A stretch of 32,415 nucleotides of DNA from Candidatus Saccharimonadota bacterium (GTDB lineage: Bacteria; Patescibacteriota; Saccharimonadia; Saccharimonadales; Saccharimonadaceae): NCBI GenBank assembly GCA_003979185.1, contig RYWJ01000004.1:1-32415 (forward strand), given 5' to 3'. Below are positions 7,011 through 15,163 of the stretch, piece after piece. Positions within the stretch are counted from its first letter, which is position 1. Each line of letters starts with the position of its first letter. Below the pieces are notes generated by a model, which worked only from the letters and a program-made list of their open reading frames with translations, had not been told where the DNA came from and searched no databases. The position numbers were made by a program, and so were the translations under genes.

Positions 7011-7553
7011 ATGTCAAATATCACAAAAGCTGTCGCAGCTCTTAGCGTAGTTGCTGGTCTTGGTGTTGCTGCATTGCCACTAAGCTCATTCGCTGCTACT
7101 TCTCAGGTAGATATTACTGCTATCGTCGATAACACTATCGGTATTAGCGTTAGTGCACCTGAAGTTGAGATGACGGTTGCACCAAATGGTCCAGTTTCGA
7201 CCAAAACTGTCGATGTAACTGTTACTACCAACAATACACTTGGTTATACCTTGAACATTAAGGATAGCGACAATGAAACTGCTTTGGTACGCTATAACGA
7301 TAGCCTAGTAGCTGAGGGTACGATTCCTGCAGCTGCACCAGCTAAGGGCACTAGTGGCTGGGGCTTCATGGGCGGTGATCTTTCTGGTTCTTGGAATGCA
7401 ATCCAGACTACGGATCAACAGCTTGTTGAGAAAACATCTTCGACATTAAACGGTTCTGAAACTACACCAGTAACCTTTGGTGTTTCTGCTGCTACTGGTC
7501 TTGCCAATGGTACTTACAAGGGTGGTGTCATCTTCACCGCAACTGCAAAATAG
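7011..7553 (+). CDS. Secreted WxL-like surface protein
   Basis: 180 aa. An N-terminal signal peptide (lysine, then AVAALSVVAGLGVAALPLS, AxA-type cleavage near SSFAATS) leads to a small all-beta, Thr/Val-rich domain. Its landmarks are VTTNNTLGYTLNI, GTSGWGFM, and the ending TFGVSAATGLANGTYKGG plus VIFTATAK. The same pattern forms the last 130 residues of the FISUMP protein at 23522-24775 (GTSAWGVA, then FGVGVSVSSLLPSGVYS and a TATA-type end), so it is a shared module. It resembles WxL domains, which bind peptidoglycan and DUF916 proteins, but lacks a canonical C-terminal W-x-L, so the family call is inference. ATG 7011 has an AAGGA site; in-frame ATG 6987 upstream has none. Strong own promoter and terminator. 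Confidence 0.75.
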   Translation: MSNITKAVAALSVVAGLGVAALPLSSFAATSQVDITAIVDNTIGISVSAPEVEMTVAPNGPVSTKTVDVTVTTNNTLGYTLNIKDSDNETALVRYNDSLVAEGTIPAAAPAKGTSGWGFMGGDLSGSWNAIQTTDQQLVEKTSSTLNGSETTPVTFGVSAATGLANGTYKGGVIFTATAK

Positions 7554-7577
7554 TTAGTCTCCTTGGATTAATTGTAG

Positions 7578-7605
7578 AAATCACCTCCATAACGGGGGTG
7601 ATTTT
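7578..7605 (+). terminator. Terminator after the WxL-like gene
   Basis: AAATCACC / GGTGATTT stem (extended by CC/GG) followed by T5. Confidence 0.8.
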
Positions 7606-7703
7606 TCTAGATGTATTTTTTTGAAATGTGCCGGATCTTATAGGATTTTGGACTTTGCAAAAAAACTTGCCAATGCTAGTAGTCTTCTTTTTGATAAACC
7701 CAG

Positions 7704-7731
7704 TTGCATAATTCTAATTTTTAGCTATAAT
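7704..7731 (+). promoter_or_regulatory. Promoter of the DUF916-like operon
   Basis: TTGCAT, a 16-nt spacer and TATAAT. The leader carries a perfect AGGAGGT ribosome site at 7746-7752 before the GTG start. Confidence 0.7.
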
Positions 7732-7757
7732 AGATTAATAAATATAGGAGGTAAAAA

Positions 7758-8684
7758 GTGAAAGTCTTAGGACGAATCAAAGTAGTCTTGTGCGCATTAA
7801 TGCTGATGCTGACAGGATTGTTTATATCTATGCCAGCAGCTTATGCGGACGAAGTACCAGAATATCGTTTGCAAGTTTCCCCTGCGCGTTTAGACCTAGA
7901 GCTAAAACCGGGTGAAACTACTACAGCCAAATTTAAAATTCAGAATACTGGCTCGAAGGCTTTTGATTATATCGTTTTGGCTGCGCCTTATAGTGTCGAT
8001 GATGAGAAATATAGCGTAAACGTCGATAAAGAAACCGCATACACCGATCTAGCAAAATGGATTACTTTCTCACAAGATAAGGGGAATATCGAGGCTGATA
8101 AAGAGCAGGAAATTACCGTTACGGCTACCGTGCCAAAGGATGTGCCGGCTGGCGGACAGTATGCTTCGATTTTGGTACGCATGGATCTTCCAGCCAGCGG
8201 AAGCGATGAGAGCGGAGTCGACATCTCTCAGCAGGTGGGTATTCTAACTTATTCCAGCGTCGACGGTAAAACTCGCAAGGAAGGTAAGATTCTTGAAAAC
8301 AAGGTTCCAAGCTTCATGTTTGCGCCACCAATTTCCGCTACTGCTTTGGTCGAGAATACTGGTAACGTACACGTTGACGCAGAGTATATTTTGCAGGTTT
8401 CTAACTTCTTTGGTGGCGAAGAAGTCTACAGCAATGAAGAATCTCCAGAAGTTCGTACGGTTTTGCCAGAAACCCGTCGTTTGAATACGATTTCTTGGGA
8501 TGGCGCTCCGCACCTAGGCATTTTCAAGGTTAAACAAACCGTGAAGTTCCTAGGTGAAACTAAGACCACCGAGAAGCTAGTTTTCATTTGCCCGATTTGG
8601 CTCCTGTTCATTATTCTAGCTATCATCTTCTTAATTATCTTCTTGATTGTCAATCGTGCTATTAAGGGTGGCAGAAAGGAATAA
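7758..8684 (+). CDS. DUF916-like surface protein with C-terminal membrane anchor (first paralogue)
   Basis: 308 aa, GTG start fixed by AGGAGGT. Signal peptide at about 1-30 (AAYADE). The first beta domain carries LQVSPARLDLELKPGE and FKIQNTGSKAFDY; a second region carries TVPKDVPAGGQYASILV; a third has TALVENTGNVHVDA. One transmembrane helix at about 274-300 is followed by a basic tail (IKGGRKE). This is the architecture of DUF916-type proteins (WxL-interacting; DUF916 plus a C-terminal beta domain plus anchor), where the outer part binds WxL partners and sometimes host ligands. It is 1 nt from its paralogue at 8686, so the pair is translationally coupled, and a WxL-like gene is immediately upstream. 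The family call comes from motif resemblance. Confidence 0.72.
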   Translation: MKVLGRIKVVLCALMLMLTGLFISMPAAYADEVPEYRLQVSPARLDLELKPGETTTAKFKIQNTGSKAFDYIVLAAPYSVDDEKYSVNVDKETAYTDLAKWITFSQDKGNIEADKEQEITVTATVPKDVPAGGQYASILVRMDLPASGSDESGVDISQQVGILTYSSVDGKTRKEGKILENKVPSFMFAPPISATALVENTGNVHVDAEYILQVSNFFGGEEVYSNEESPEVRTVLPETRRLNTISWDGAPHLGIFKVKQTVKFLGETKTTEKLVFICPIWLLFIILAIIFLIIFLIVNRAIKGGRKE

Positions 8685-8685
8685 A

Positions 8686-9672
8686 ATGAAGAAAACTTTG
8701 ACCGGATTGCTTCTAGTTTTAACTTTATTGTCCGGCATTGTTATGCCAGGTGTGGCAGTATTCGCTGAGGAGGAAACACCAGTTTCTAAAAGTGCATTGG
8801 AGATTACTCCGAGTGGCGCGAGATTAAAGCTCGCGCCGGGGGACATCTTGGAGGGTAAAGCTGATCACTGTCCAAGTGGCGAGGACGGTTGCTCAATCAA
8901 TGTCAAAAATATTGGTAGTGCTGCAATACATTTTCGGGTCTATATGTCACCATATGCTGTGAGTGGCGAGAATAACGACCTTAGCTTTTCTGAGGAAGCA
9001 GCGACTGCGCATACTCAGCTTTCGCGTTGGATTACGGTGAAGAATCCTGAGGGCGAATACGTTAAAGAGGCTATTTATTCCGCCGAGCCAAATCAGTCAA
9101 TCAATATTCCTTTTCGTGTTGAGGTTCCACAAGATATTCCTGGTGGGTCACAGTACGCGGTAATCTGGGCGCAGATTCTTAATGATGGTGAGGGCGGGGG
9201 TATCGAAACGGTTGGGCAGATTGGTGCAGTTATTACTGGACGTTCTACAGAAAATAGCGTCGAAACTGCAGAGATTTCTGAGTTTGATTTTCAGAAGTTT
9301 TCCTTTGGTGGTCCACTAACTGCTCAAGCAACCGTAAAAAATACTGGTAACGTTGATTTTGCAGCCAAGTATTATTACACAGCGCGCACTTTGTTTGGCA
9401 AAGAATTATACAAGCAAGAGGATTTTATCGCGGCTTATGCCGATACCACTTATCATATCAATGTTGAATGGGAAGAAACGCCTTTCCTAGGTATTTTCCA
9501 AGTCGAGTGGAAAGTTGTGGCTGCTGATTCTGAACAGATTCAAACGGCAGTTGTGGTGATTATGCCGGTGATTGTTATAGTTGTTGTAGTTTTGTTATTG
9601 ACAGTCGTCATCATCTGGATTATAATCATAATTAGAAAGAGCAAAGAGCGCAAAGCTCGTAAGCTTGTCTAA
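8686..9672 (+). CDS. DUF916-like surface protein with C-terminal membrane anchor (second paralogue)
   Basis: 328 aa. ATG 8686 has AAGGA 4 nt upstream inside the end of the previous gene; an upstream in-frame start at 8647 overlaps that gene and has no site. Signal peptide to about residue 25 (AVFAEEE). It has the same plan as its neighbour: LEITPSGARLKLAPGD, INVKNIGSAAIHFRVYMSPY, RVEVPQDIPGGSQYAVIW, ATVKNTGNVDFAAKY, ETPFLGIFQVEW (compare GAPHLGIFKVKQ next door), then a very long Val/Ile membrane segment at about 290-318 and a basic tail. An extra cysteine pair (DHCPSGEDGCS) is absent from the first paralogue. The two may form a hetero-pair at the surface; this is inference. Confidence 0.72.
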   Translation: MKKTLTGLLLVLTLLSGIVMPGVAVFAEEETPVSKSALEITPSGARLKLAPGDILEGKADHCPSGEDGCSINVKNIGSAAIHFRVYMSPYAVSGENNDLSFSEEAATAHTQLSRWITVKNPEGEYVKEAIYSAEPNQSINIPFRVEVPQDIPGGSQYAVIWAQILNDGEGGGIETVGQIGAVITGRSTENSVETAEISEFDFQKFSFGGPLTAQATVKNTGNVDFAAKYYYTARTLFGKELYKQEDFIAAYADTTYHINVEWEETPFLGIFQVEWKVVAADSEQIQTAVVVIMPVIVIVVVVLLLTVVIIWIIIIIRKSKERKARKLV

Positions 9673-9692
9673 TCGCGAAAGATAAGCTTCTC

Positions 9693-9744
9693 GAGCCGTC
9701 GTAATGCTACATTGCGAGTGTAGTATTCTGCGAGACGACAGCTC
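9693..9744 (+). other. Intergenic hairpin before the LPxTG-like gene
   Basis: Paired arms: GAGC / GCTC, GTCGT / ACGAC, and AATGCTACA / TGTAGTATT (one G-T), with a 7-nt bulge on the right side; loop TTGCGAG and bulge CTGCGAG are near-repeats. No T run follows. It may set differential expression or mRNA processing between the DUF916 pair and the wall protein. Confidence 0.55.
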
Positions 9745-9787
9745 CTGCGAATTCAAAATAAAAAATCAAAAGGAAAGAGTGTAGAGT

Positions 9788-10783
9788 ATGCTAAGACAAA
9801 AAAAGCAACTTTTAGGGCTGATGGGACTGGCGTTTGTCGGTGCGCTTACCGCCGTCGCTTGCGCCATCCCTGCGCCTGAGGCTAGTGCCTATGAGCATGG
9901 TGTTGGCTTGACGGTTAGCGTTGCAGCACCTGGGAATATTCCTGAGGCTAAGTTTACTGAACTTGCCGATCAGGAAACAGTCGTAAGACGTCAATTTTCC
10001 ACAACGATTTCATATATTCGTTCAGAGAAAGTCGATGTTTATCTACGCAAGGTAGGTGAACCAGAGCCAGGAATCAAACTGACTGGTACATGTGACAATG
10101 TTACCTATAGTGAAGAGATGCAAACTTGTACTGTGGATTACGATTTAGGTGATGTCAGTTCAGACGGTACAGAATACATTACCAATTTGATAGCCACTGG
10201 TCGCAATGATGCAAAGAATTACGACTCAGTACAGTTTATTTATCGTGCTGCCCGTATCGAGTATAACGATAAAGTTGACCAAAATTCTGGTAACCCGATT
10301 GTAGATGTATCTTTGAATGATAAAGTTAAGAAAGTATTGTTGCAGGCTTACGATAAGAATAATAATCCACTATTCGTAAAGGATGGCAAGGAAGTTCCGT
10401 TTATACTCAATTATAATGACATTCAGGCTGGCAATGGTGAATACGCTATCACGCTACCATTCAAGGATTATAATGCCAAGGCTGGTGATTATAGGGTTGT
10501 CTTGTTTGCCTACGAGACTGAAGAGCCAACCGACGACAGCTTGATCTCGATTGATGACGCAACAGTTAAATATGTACCTAAGAGTGATCCAGGACCAGGG
10601 CCAGGGCCTAATCCAGGTCCAAACCCAAACCCAAACCCAGATCCAGAAGTACCAGATACTGGTTCAAATCTCTTCAAGGATTTGAATATCTCTAATGCCG
10701 ATTATATCGTCACTGGTCTGCTGGCTTTCGGCTTCGTTACAGCTTTTGCGATTTTCCTAATAGTTCGTCGCAACAAGCGCTAA
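9788..10783 (+). CDS. Cell-wall surface protein with LPxTG-like (VPDTG) sorting signal
   Basis: 331 aa. A signal peptide (KQLLGLMGLAFVGALTAVA, ending near PEASAYEHG) is followed by about 230 residues of beta-type ectodomain, including the cysteine pair GTCDN and QTCTV. A Pro-Gly/Pro-Asn spacer at about 267-285 leads to VPDTGS (about 288-293), a hydrophobic stretch (IVTGLLAFGFVTAFAIFLIV) and RRNKR: a complete sortase signal in which V replaces L of LPxTG. No sortase is encoded in the window. It follows the DUF916 pair, the same company kept by LPxTG proteins in csc loci. An AAAGGAAAG site lies about 12 nt upstream, a long spacing. Confidence 0.8.
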   Translation: MLRQKKQLLGLMGLAFVGALTAVACAIPAPEASAYEHGVGLTVSVAAPGNIPEAKFTELADQETVVRRQFSTTISYIRSEKVDVYLRKVGEPEPGIKLTGTCDNVTYSEEMQTCTVDYDLGDVSSDGTEYITNLIATGRNDAKNYDSVQFIYRAARIEYNDKVDQNSGNPIVDVSLNDKVKKVLLQAYDKNNNPLFVKDGKEVPFILNYNDIQAGNGEYAITLPFKDYNAKAGDYRVVLFAYETEEPTDDSLISIDDATVKYVPKSDPGPGPGPNPGPNPNPNPDPEVPDTGSNLFKDLNISNADYIVTGLLAFGFVTAFAIFLIVRRNKR

Positions 10784-10791
10784 AAGACTTG

Positions 10792-10872
10792 AAACTGCTG
10801 GAGTATCATGATGTGTGTGACCTTACATCATGGTGGCATATATAATTATATGCTTTACGCCAGCAGTTTTTT
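10792..10872 (+). terminator. Three-way-junction terminator closing the surface locus
   Basis: Outer stem AAACTGCTGG (10792-10801) / CCAGCAGTTT (10860-10869) encloses two hairpins: CATGATGT / ACATCATG (10807-10832) and GCATATA / TATATGC with loop TAAT (10836-10853). A TTTTTT run follows. All arms are perfect. Confidence 0.75.
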
Positions 10873-10944
10873 GTAGGCTGAAATTGACACATTCCGTACG
10901 TTCTTTAATAAAATGCGCAATTAGATGGTGGCTCAATAGCTTTC

Positions 10945-10976
10945 AAAAAACAGTCACCATTTTCTGGTAACTGTTT
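10945..10976 (-). terminator. Terminator of tRNA-Val
   Basis: On the minus strand AAACAGTTACCA / TGGTGACTGTTT (one mismatch) with a short A-rich loop, then TTTTTT. It begins about 15 nt after the tRNA. Confidence 0.8.
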
Positions 10977-10990
10977 GAATAATGACATTT

Positions 10991-11067
10991 TGGTGGGCGA
11001 TAGAGGAGTCGAACCTCTGACCTCGTCTACGTCAAAGACGCGCTCTAGCCAACTGAGCTAACCGCCC
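10991..11067 (-). tRNA. tRNA-Val(GAC) with CCA encoded
   Basis: 77 nt. Acceptor GGGCGGT / ATCGCCC, anticodon stem CGTCT / AGACG around loop TTGACGT (anticodon GAC), T stem AGAGG / CCTCT, A73 and encoded CCA. Confidence 0.95.
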
Positions 11068-11076
11068 GATAATCTT

Positions 11077-11085
11077 ATTCTAGCA
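11077..11085 (-). promoter_or_regulatory. Extended -10 promoter of tRNA-Val
   Basis: Minus-strand TGCTAGAAT with 9 nt to the mature tRNA; predicted leader about 3 nt. Confidence 0.55.
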
Positions 11086-11143
11086 TATTTATTACATTTT
11101 GTGAACCGTAATTTATTAAAACGTTATAACCATAGGCTAGTTG

Positions 11144-11152
11144 TGTTATAAT
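11144..11152 (+). promoter_or_regulatory. Extended -10 promoter of the DUF5663-like gene
   Basis: TGTTATAAT, giving a leader of about 57 nt with a 12-nt palindrome (AGAGCTAGCTCT, 11170-11181). A second possible -10, TATACT, lies near 11195. Confidence 0.55.
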
Positions 11153-11215
11153 AAAACAAAGAGGAGAGTAGAGCTAGCTCTTGAATGTAGCTATACTATT
11201 TAGAAAGGAAAGAAT

Positions 11216-11509
11216 ATGCGCATTGATGAACAGTTTATGAACGAGGTCGGTCTTGGTGAGATGCCAGAAGAAGAAAAGCAAGCATTTATGCAGCATGCTG
11301 AAGAGGAACTGGAGGTGCGCGTAGGTCAGGGAATTGGCGCAGAGCTTTCTGATGAGCAGATGATGGAGTTTGAGGATATCGATGATATAGATCAAGCTGT
11401 GGTTTGGCTGGATCACAATGCACCGAACTTTCGGGAAGTGGTAGAGGAGGTCTATCAGGCTTTTAAACAAGAGCTTCTAGCCGAACGACACAATATTATC
11501 GGTGCTTAG
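11216..11509 (+). CDS. DUF5663-like small acidic protein
   Basis: 97 aa, strongly acidic. The pattern FMNEVGLGEMPEEEKQAF, then LEVRVGQGIGAELSDEQMME, matches my memory of DUF5663, a small family frequent in Patescibacteria; its role is unknown. It is probably helical and soluble, with no signal or membrane segment. An AAAGGAAAG site precedes the ATG. Its end overlaps the end of fmt, convergent on the other strand, by 4 bp. The 156-aa protein at 29568-30038 shares the LSDEQL-type core, so they may be distant relatives. Confidence 0.75.
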   Translation: MRIDEQFMNEVGLGEMPEEEKQAFMQHAEEELEVRVGQGIGAELSDEQMMEFEDIDDIDQAVVWLDHNAPNFREVVEEVYQAFKQELLAERHNIIGA

Positions 11510-12369
11510 CGTGACTTGCCATAACCATTGATAAAAGATCTAGCATCCATAGGCTTCTTGCCTTCGGGTTGCAGCACATCAACTGCTACAAAATTGCGAT
11601 CATTGCATTTGATCATGAGTGGTGTACTGACGTCTTTGATCATGGATGGATCGCAAACCATCATCATAGTATCGACGACGTGAGCCTTGAGAATGATGCA
11701 GGTTTTACCAAAAAATTCATATTTTGGTTTTGGAAAATTCTGATAGGCAACGATTTGTCGGAAAATTTCTTCAGCACTATGATCCTCTGGGTGCAGGGTA
11801 GACATAGTCTTATCGAGTTTTTGGGTAAAAGTTGCCTGGGCATCATTTTGTGGGGTAGGTTGGATTTGGCGGATTTGTGCAAGATTATCAACGATCCATT
11901 TTGCTCCAGCGCTTGCGAGGGTCTGATAGATGAGATCTTTGTTAATCTCTAGATTGGAGAAAGTTTCTTGATGGTAAAGAGGTCCAGCGTCCATCTTTTT
12001 GGCGAGTTTCATGATTGAATAGCTAAAATTATTGTCGCCAGCGAGGATAGCGGTTTCGATCGGAGAAGCACCACGATATGATGGCAACTTGGACGGATGA
12101 AGATTGAGGATACCCTCTGGCTCGAAGGCGTCTAGAAGAGGTTTTCTGATCATAACACCAAACGATGCCAATACCCCAAAAGCCTCAGGGTATTGCTGTT
12201 TGAGTTCGGTTGCTTTTGCTAAGTCCTCAGGACGCTTAGCATGAAAGATGATATCTGCGTTGTCTTGTAGGACAGCTAAAGTTGCATCAGCGAGAAGTCC
12301 ATTGCCAAAAAAAATGATTTTAGGTTTGACAGTATCAGTAGGATGAGTATTAGTGTTGTTTTGGATCAT
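11506..12369 (-). CDS. fmt: Methionyl-tRNA formyltransferase
   Basis: 287 aa, shorter than the usual ~310. It formylates the initiator Met-tRNA with 10-formyl-THF. Seen: nucleotide-fold start IIFFGNGLLADATLA, the formyltransferase signature NLHPSKLPSYRGASPIE with catalytic Asn/His, AKKMDAGPLYHQE supplying the catalytic Asp, and a C-terminal OB-like domain from about 200. It lies 14 nt after def in the same direction, the classic def-fmt pair, and has no obvious ribosome site of its own, so coupling is likely. Confidence 0.95.
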   Translation of the reverse strand: MIQNNTNTHPTDTVKPKIIFFGNGLLADATLAVLQDNADIIFHAKRPEDLAKATELKQQYPEAFGVLASFGVMIRKPLLDAFEPEGILNLHPSKLPSYRGASPIETAILAGDNNFSYSIMKLAKKMDAGPLYHQETFSNLEINKDLIYQTLASAGAKWIVDNLAQIRQIQPTPQNDAQATFTQKLDKTMSTLHPEDHSAEEIFRQIVAYQNFPKPKYEFFGKTCIILKAHVVDTMMMVCDPSMIKDVSTPLMIKCNDRNFVAVDVLQPEGKKPMDARSFINGYGKSR

Positions 12370-12383
12370 GGTCGTAGTTATGA

Positions 12384-12962
12384 TTAATCGTTTGGAAATA
12401 AGCTAGGGTTATTTTTGATTTCGGCCTCGTAGTTTACGACTGGTTCTAGATCGCCTTTTTCAGTCATACGATAAAATGCGTCTTGATCGTCGCGAATATG
12501 ATCGATAAAGAGGATACCATCTAGATGATCGATTTCGTGGAGTAATGTACGCGCCAAATAGCCACTAGCTTTAATGCGTACTTCGGTACCATCCTCAAGT
12601 TGTGCCTTGATCTTGACTCGATGCGGTCGCCCTACCATCCCGTAAATTTCTGGAACCGACAGGCAGCCTTCGTGTTCCTTCTCGACTTTGCCCTCAGTAC
12701 GAATGACCTCAGGATTGATCAGGGCTGTGAAAGATTGATTATTCTTATCATCCAAATCATCACGCACGATGATGATACGCTGATTTACTCCCATTTGTGG
12801 AGCAGCCATAGCCGCAGATAGTTCGTAAGGATGTTGTTTCTCCCAATCAAGCGACAGCTTTAGCATGTCCGCAATAATTTCACGGGTTTCATTGGTAATC
12901 TCACGTACTTTGGCGGACTTTTGTCGTAAACGTGGGTCTGGTGTGGTAATAATTTGTCGCAT
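12384..12962 (-). CDS. def: Peptide deformylase
   Basis: 192 aa. It removes the formyl group from nascent N-terminal Met. The three metalloenzyme motifs are AMAAPQMGVN (motif 1, first Gly of GxGxAAPQ replaced), EGCLSVPE (Cys metal ligand) and LLHEIDHLDGILF (HExxH, two His ligands and the catalytic Glu). A 25-residue acidic tail follows the core. It leads the def-fmt pair; the -10 box at 12974-12979 leaves a leader of about 5 nt. Functional formylation means fMet initiation, relevant to the leaderless starts here. Confidence 0.96.
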   Translation of the reverse strand: MRQIITTPDPRLRQKSAKVREITNETREIIADMLKLSLDWEKQHPYELSAAMAAPQMGVNQRIIIVRDDLDDKNNQSFTALINPEVIRTEGKVEKEHEGCLSVPEIYGMVGRPHRVKIKAQLEDGTEVRIKASGYLARTLLHEIDHLDGILFIDHIRDDQDAFYRMTEKGDLEPVVNYEAEIKNNPSLFPND

Positions 12963-12973
12963 AAGTTACTCTA

Positions 12974-12982
12974 ATTATAGCA
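12974..12982 (-). promoter_or_regulatory. Extended -10 promoter of def-fmt
   Basis: Minus-strand TGCTATAAT, 11 nt before ATG 12962. The stretch 12983-13134 upstream holds nothing else I recognise. Confidence 0.65.
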
Positions 12983-13134
12983 TATTATTGAACAAAAGGG
13001 AATTATTGCGTAGCGTGGCTGAAGCTATAAGAATGACAGGAAAAACTAGTTAAGCATGACCAAAGCTGTGAGGCGATAGGTAGATTCAATTACTATGCAT
13101 GACAACGCTCGGTGCAGTTTGGCGTATTTTGGGG

Positions 13135-15093
13135 TCATAGTAGCGATGGCGGATCGAGCGTAATCGTGTATTGGGAATTACGGAAAGGTAATAGCGATTT
13201 GCGCAAGCTCTCGCGCGAGGTAGATTTAATGATGAGCTGCCAGACGTATCCACGACTAGTGCGCTCATGAAAGGCTGGCATCGGGGGTGATAACTCAAGG
13301 CTGGGATTCTTACTTAAAGAATTATAGGCTTGCTGAATCTTGGCAAGAGCGGTTTTCTCGGTCTTATAGACGGAAGTGAGCCGTGCTAGATAGGTGAATG
13401 GTGGCATTTGCTGAGTGCGTCGTTGCTTGAGTAGATATTCGGCGAAGCCAGGATAATCCGCGGAAATTGCCGCTTGGATGACCGGATGCTCGGGCTGGTA
13501 TGACTGAATGATAACCTCAGCTTGGTCAAGATGTCCGCGTCCAACTCTTCCAATCACCTGAGTGAGAAGTTCAAAGGTCCGTTCCTCGGCAGCAAAATCT
13601 GGCAATGCTAGCCCCGCATCGGCTTGAACTATCCCTACGGTAGCTAGATGTGGCAAATCTAGACCTTTGGCAAGAGTTTGGGTGCCAATGAGGATTTCTA
13701 TTTCACCATCTTTTACAGAGTTATACAAGCTTGCCAAATCATCATTTTTATTGTTATCTCCATCAAATCTGGCGATTTTAGCCTTTGGAAAGTGCTGTTT
13801 GAGTTCCATTTCCAGTAATTTTGTCCCAAATCCCTTGTGAATGATGCCAGTATGCTGGCAATTTGGGCAACTGGAGGGGACTTTTTCTTCGTGACCACAG
13901 ATATGACAAGTTAAAATATAGGAATCATTATGCAGCGTCATGGGTAAAAAGCATTCCGGGCACAAGGCCTGCCAGCCGCATTCTTCACAGATTGTCAGGG
14001 GTGCAGAACCACGACGATTATGAAAAATTAGAGTTTGATGTCTATCTTTAATATTTTTTTCAATACTTGTCAGTAGCTGGTTGGAAAAATAGCGATTATG
14101 CAGAAAATCCTCGCGTTTTTTAAGATCAACAATCTGAACAGAGGGCATAACAGCAGTATTCTTGGCTTTTTGATCAAGCCCAACAAGGGTATGCTTGGTT
14201 TTGGCAAGATAATAATCTACTAGGGTAGGGGTGGCACTACCTAGAATGCAAGGCATCTGCTGACAATGCGCCATGAAACTTGCTAGTCGCAAAGCGGAGT
14301 AGCGTGGTGGATTCTCCTGGTAGTAAGCGTTTTCGTGGGCCTCATCAATAATGATTAGCCCTAAATTCTGAACCGGCGATAAAAGTGCGGAGCGTGGCCC
14401 GATAATCACCTGAGGTGCATTGGTACTGAGGATTTTGAGCCAAGTTTGACGCTTCTCGGCGAGAGTTTGTTTGGAGTGAATCAGGGCAATGTTTTCACCA
14501 AAAGTCTGCTCAAAAACTTTCACTAATTGGCTGGTGAGAGCGATTTCTGGCACCAAAAGTATCGCGGATTGACCTTTTTGCAAGGTATCAGCGGTCAATT
14601 TGAGATAAATATTGGTTTTACCGCTGCCAGTTACTCCGCGTAACAGCTTAGTATTGCCAGAAATTCCCGAAATCGTTTCTAAGGCCTTTTTTTGGGCTAA
14701 ATTGAGCGAAATAGCCTTAAGGGCTATAGGATGGCTCTTTTGTCTTAAAGTGCCTTCCTGAGGCTCTAAATAGCCTTTAAGGGCATTTCGGGAAGTTAGA
14801 CCTGCTGGAATCAACAAGTTTGCCACGAGCGGTATGGGCGTCAAATAATACTGAGAAAGCCAAAAAATAGCCCTCAAGAGGTGTTTTGGCAAGGGGATGG
14901 GACTGAGAAGCTTGCTGATTGGTTTAGTGGGGAAATCCACCGAGGGGACTTTTTGCCAAACAATGCCAGTAACGGTCTTTTTGCCGAGCGGGATCAGTAC
15001 GATTTGCCCTGGTTTTAGCGCAATTTCGGACGAATAGGTTAGAATTCCGCCATCATTGCGAAAGACCTCTGTAGGTATTACCTCAAAAAACAT
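13135..15093 (-). CDS. priA: Primosomal replication restart helicase PriA
   Basis: 652 aa (family usually 700-800). A 3'-5' helicase that reloads the replisome at stalled forks. Domains: 3'-DNA-binding domain (about 1-100), Walker A GVTGSGKT (153-160), DEAH box (250-253), HNRRGSAP, eight zinc-binding cysteines in CxxC pairs (369/372, 378/381, 396/399, 409/412) inserted in helicase lobe 2, the motif GTQTLAKGLDLPHLATVGIV, TQVIGRVGRG (motif VI), and a C-terminal domain. All expected elements are present. The leaderless promoter is shared back-to-back with the femX-like gene. Confidence 0.96.
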   Translation of the reverse strand: MFFEVIPTEVFRNDGGILTYSSEIALKPGQIVLIPLGKKTVTGIVWQKVPSVDFPTKPISKLLSPIPLPKHLLRAIFWLSQYYLTPIPLVANLLIPAGLTSRNALKGYLEPQEGTLRQKSHPIALKAISLNLAQKKALETISGISGNTKLLRGVTGSGKTNIYLKLTADTLQKGQSAILLVPEIALTSQLVKVFEQTFGENIALIHSKQTLAEKRQTWLKILSTNAPQVIIGPRSALLSPVQNLGLIIIDEAHENAYYQENPPRYSALRLASFMAHCQQMPCILGSATPTLVDYYLAKTKHTLVGLDQKAKNTAVMPSVQIVDLKKREDFLHNRYFSNQLLTSIEKNIKDRHQTLIFHNRRGSAPLTICEECGWQALCPECFLPMTLHNDSYILTCHICGHEEKVPSSCPNCQHTGIIHKGFGTKLLEMELKQHFPKAKIARFDGDNNKNDDLASLYNSVKDGEIEILIGTQTLAKGLDLPHLATVGIVQADAGLALPDFAAEERTFELLTQVIGRVGRGHLDQAEVIIQSYQPEHPVIQAAISADYPGFAEYLLKQRRTQQMPPFTYLARLTSVYKTEKTALAKIQQAYNSLSKNPSLELSPPMPAFHERTSRGYVWQLIIKSTSRESLRKSLLPFRNSQYTITLDPPSLL

Positions 15094-15099
15094 AGCCTC

Positions 15100-15108
15100 A
15101 TTATATCA
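15100..15108 (-). promoter_or_regulatory. Leaderless promoter of priA
   Basis: Minus-strand TGATATAAT, 6 nt before ATG 15093; +1 falls on the start codon. It diverges from the promoter at 15164. Confidence 0.7.
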
Positions 15109-15163
15109 TAAGGTAGCCATCAGAGATTGATAAACTGATAAAATCCTGTCTGTTTGGGAAATA

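Noticed and set aside
7988..8653. Several 60-90-aa minus-strand frames under the DUF916-like genes
   Set aside because: They are shadows of conserved coding sequence, with no start signals and no recognisable protein features.
9788..10783. Sortase gene next to the VPDTG protein
   Set aside because: No TLxTC-type sortase motif was found in any listed frame of the window; the sorting enzyme must be elsewhere, or the signal acts only as a membrane anchor.
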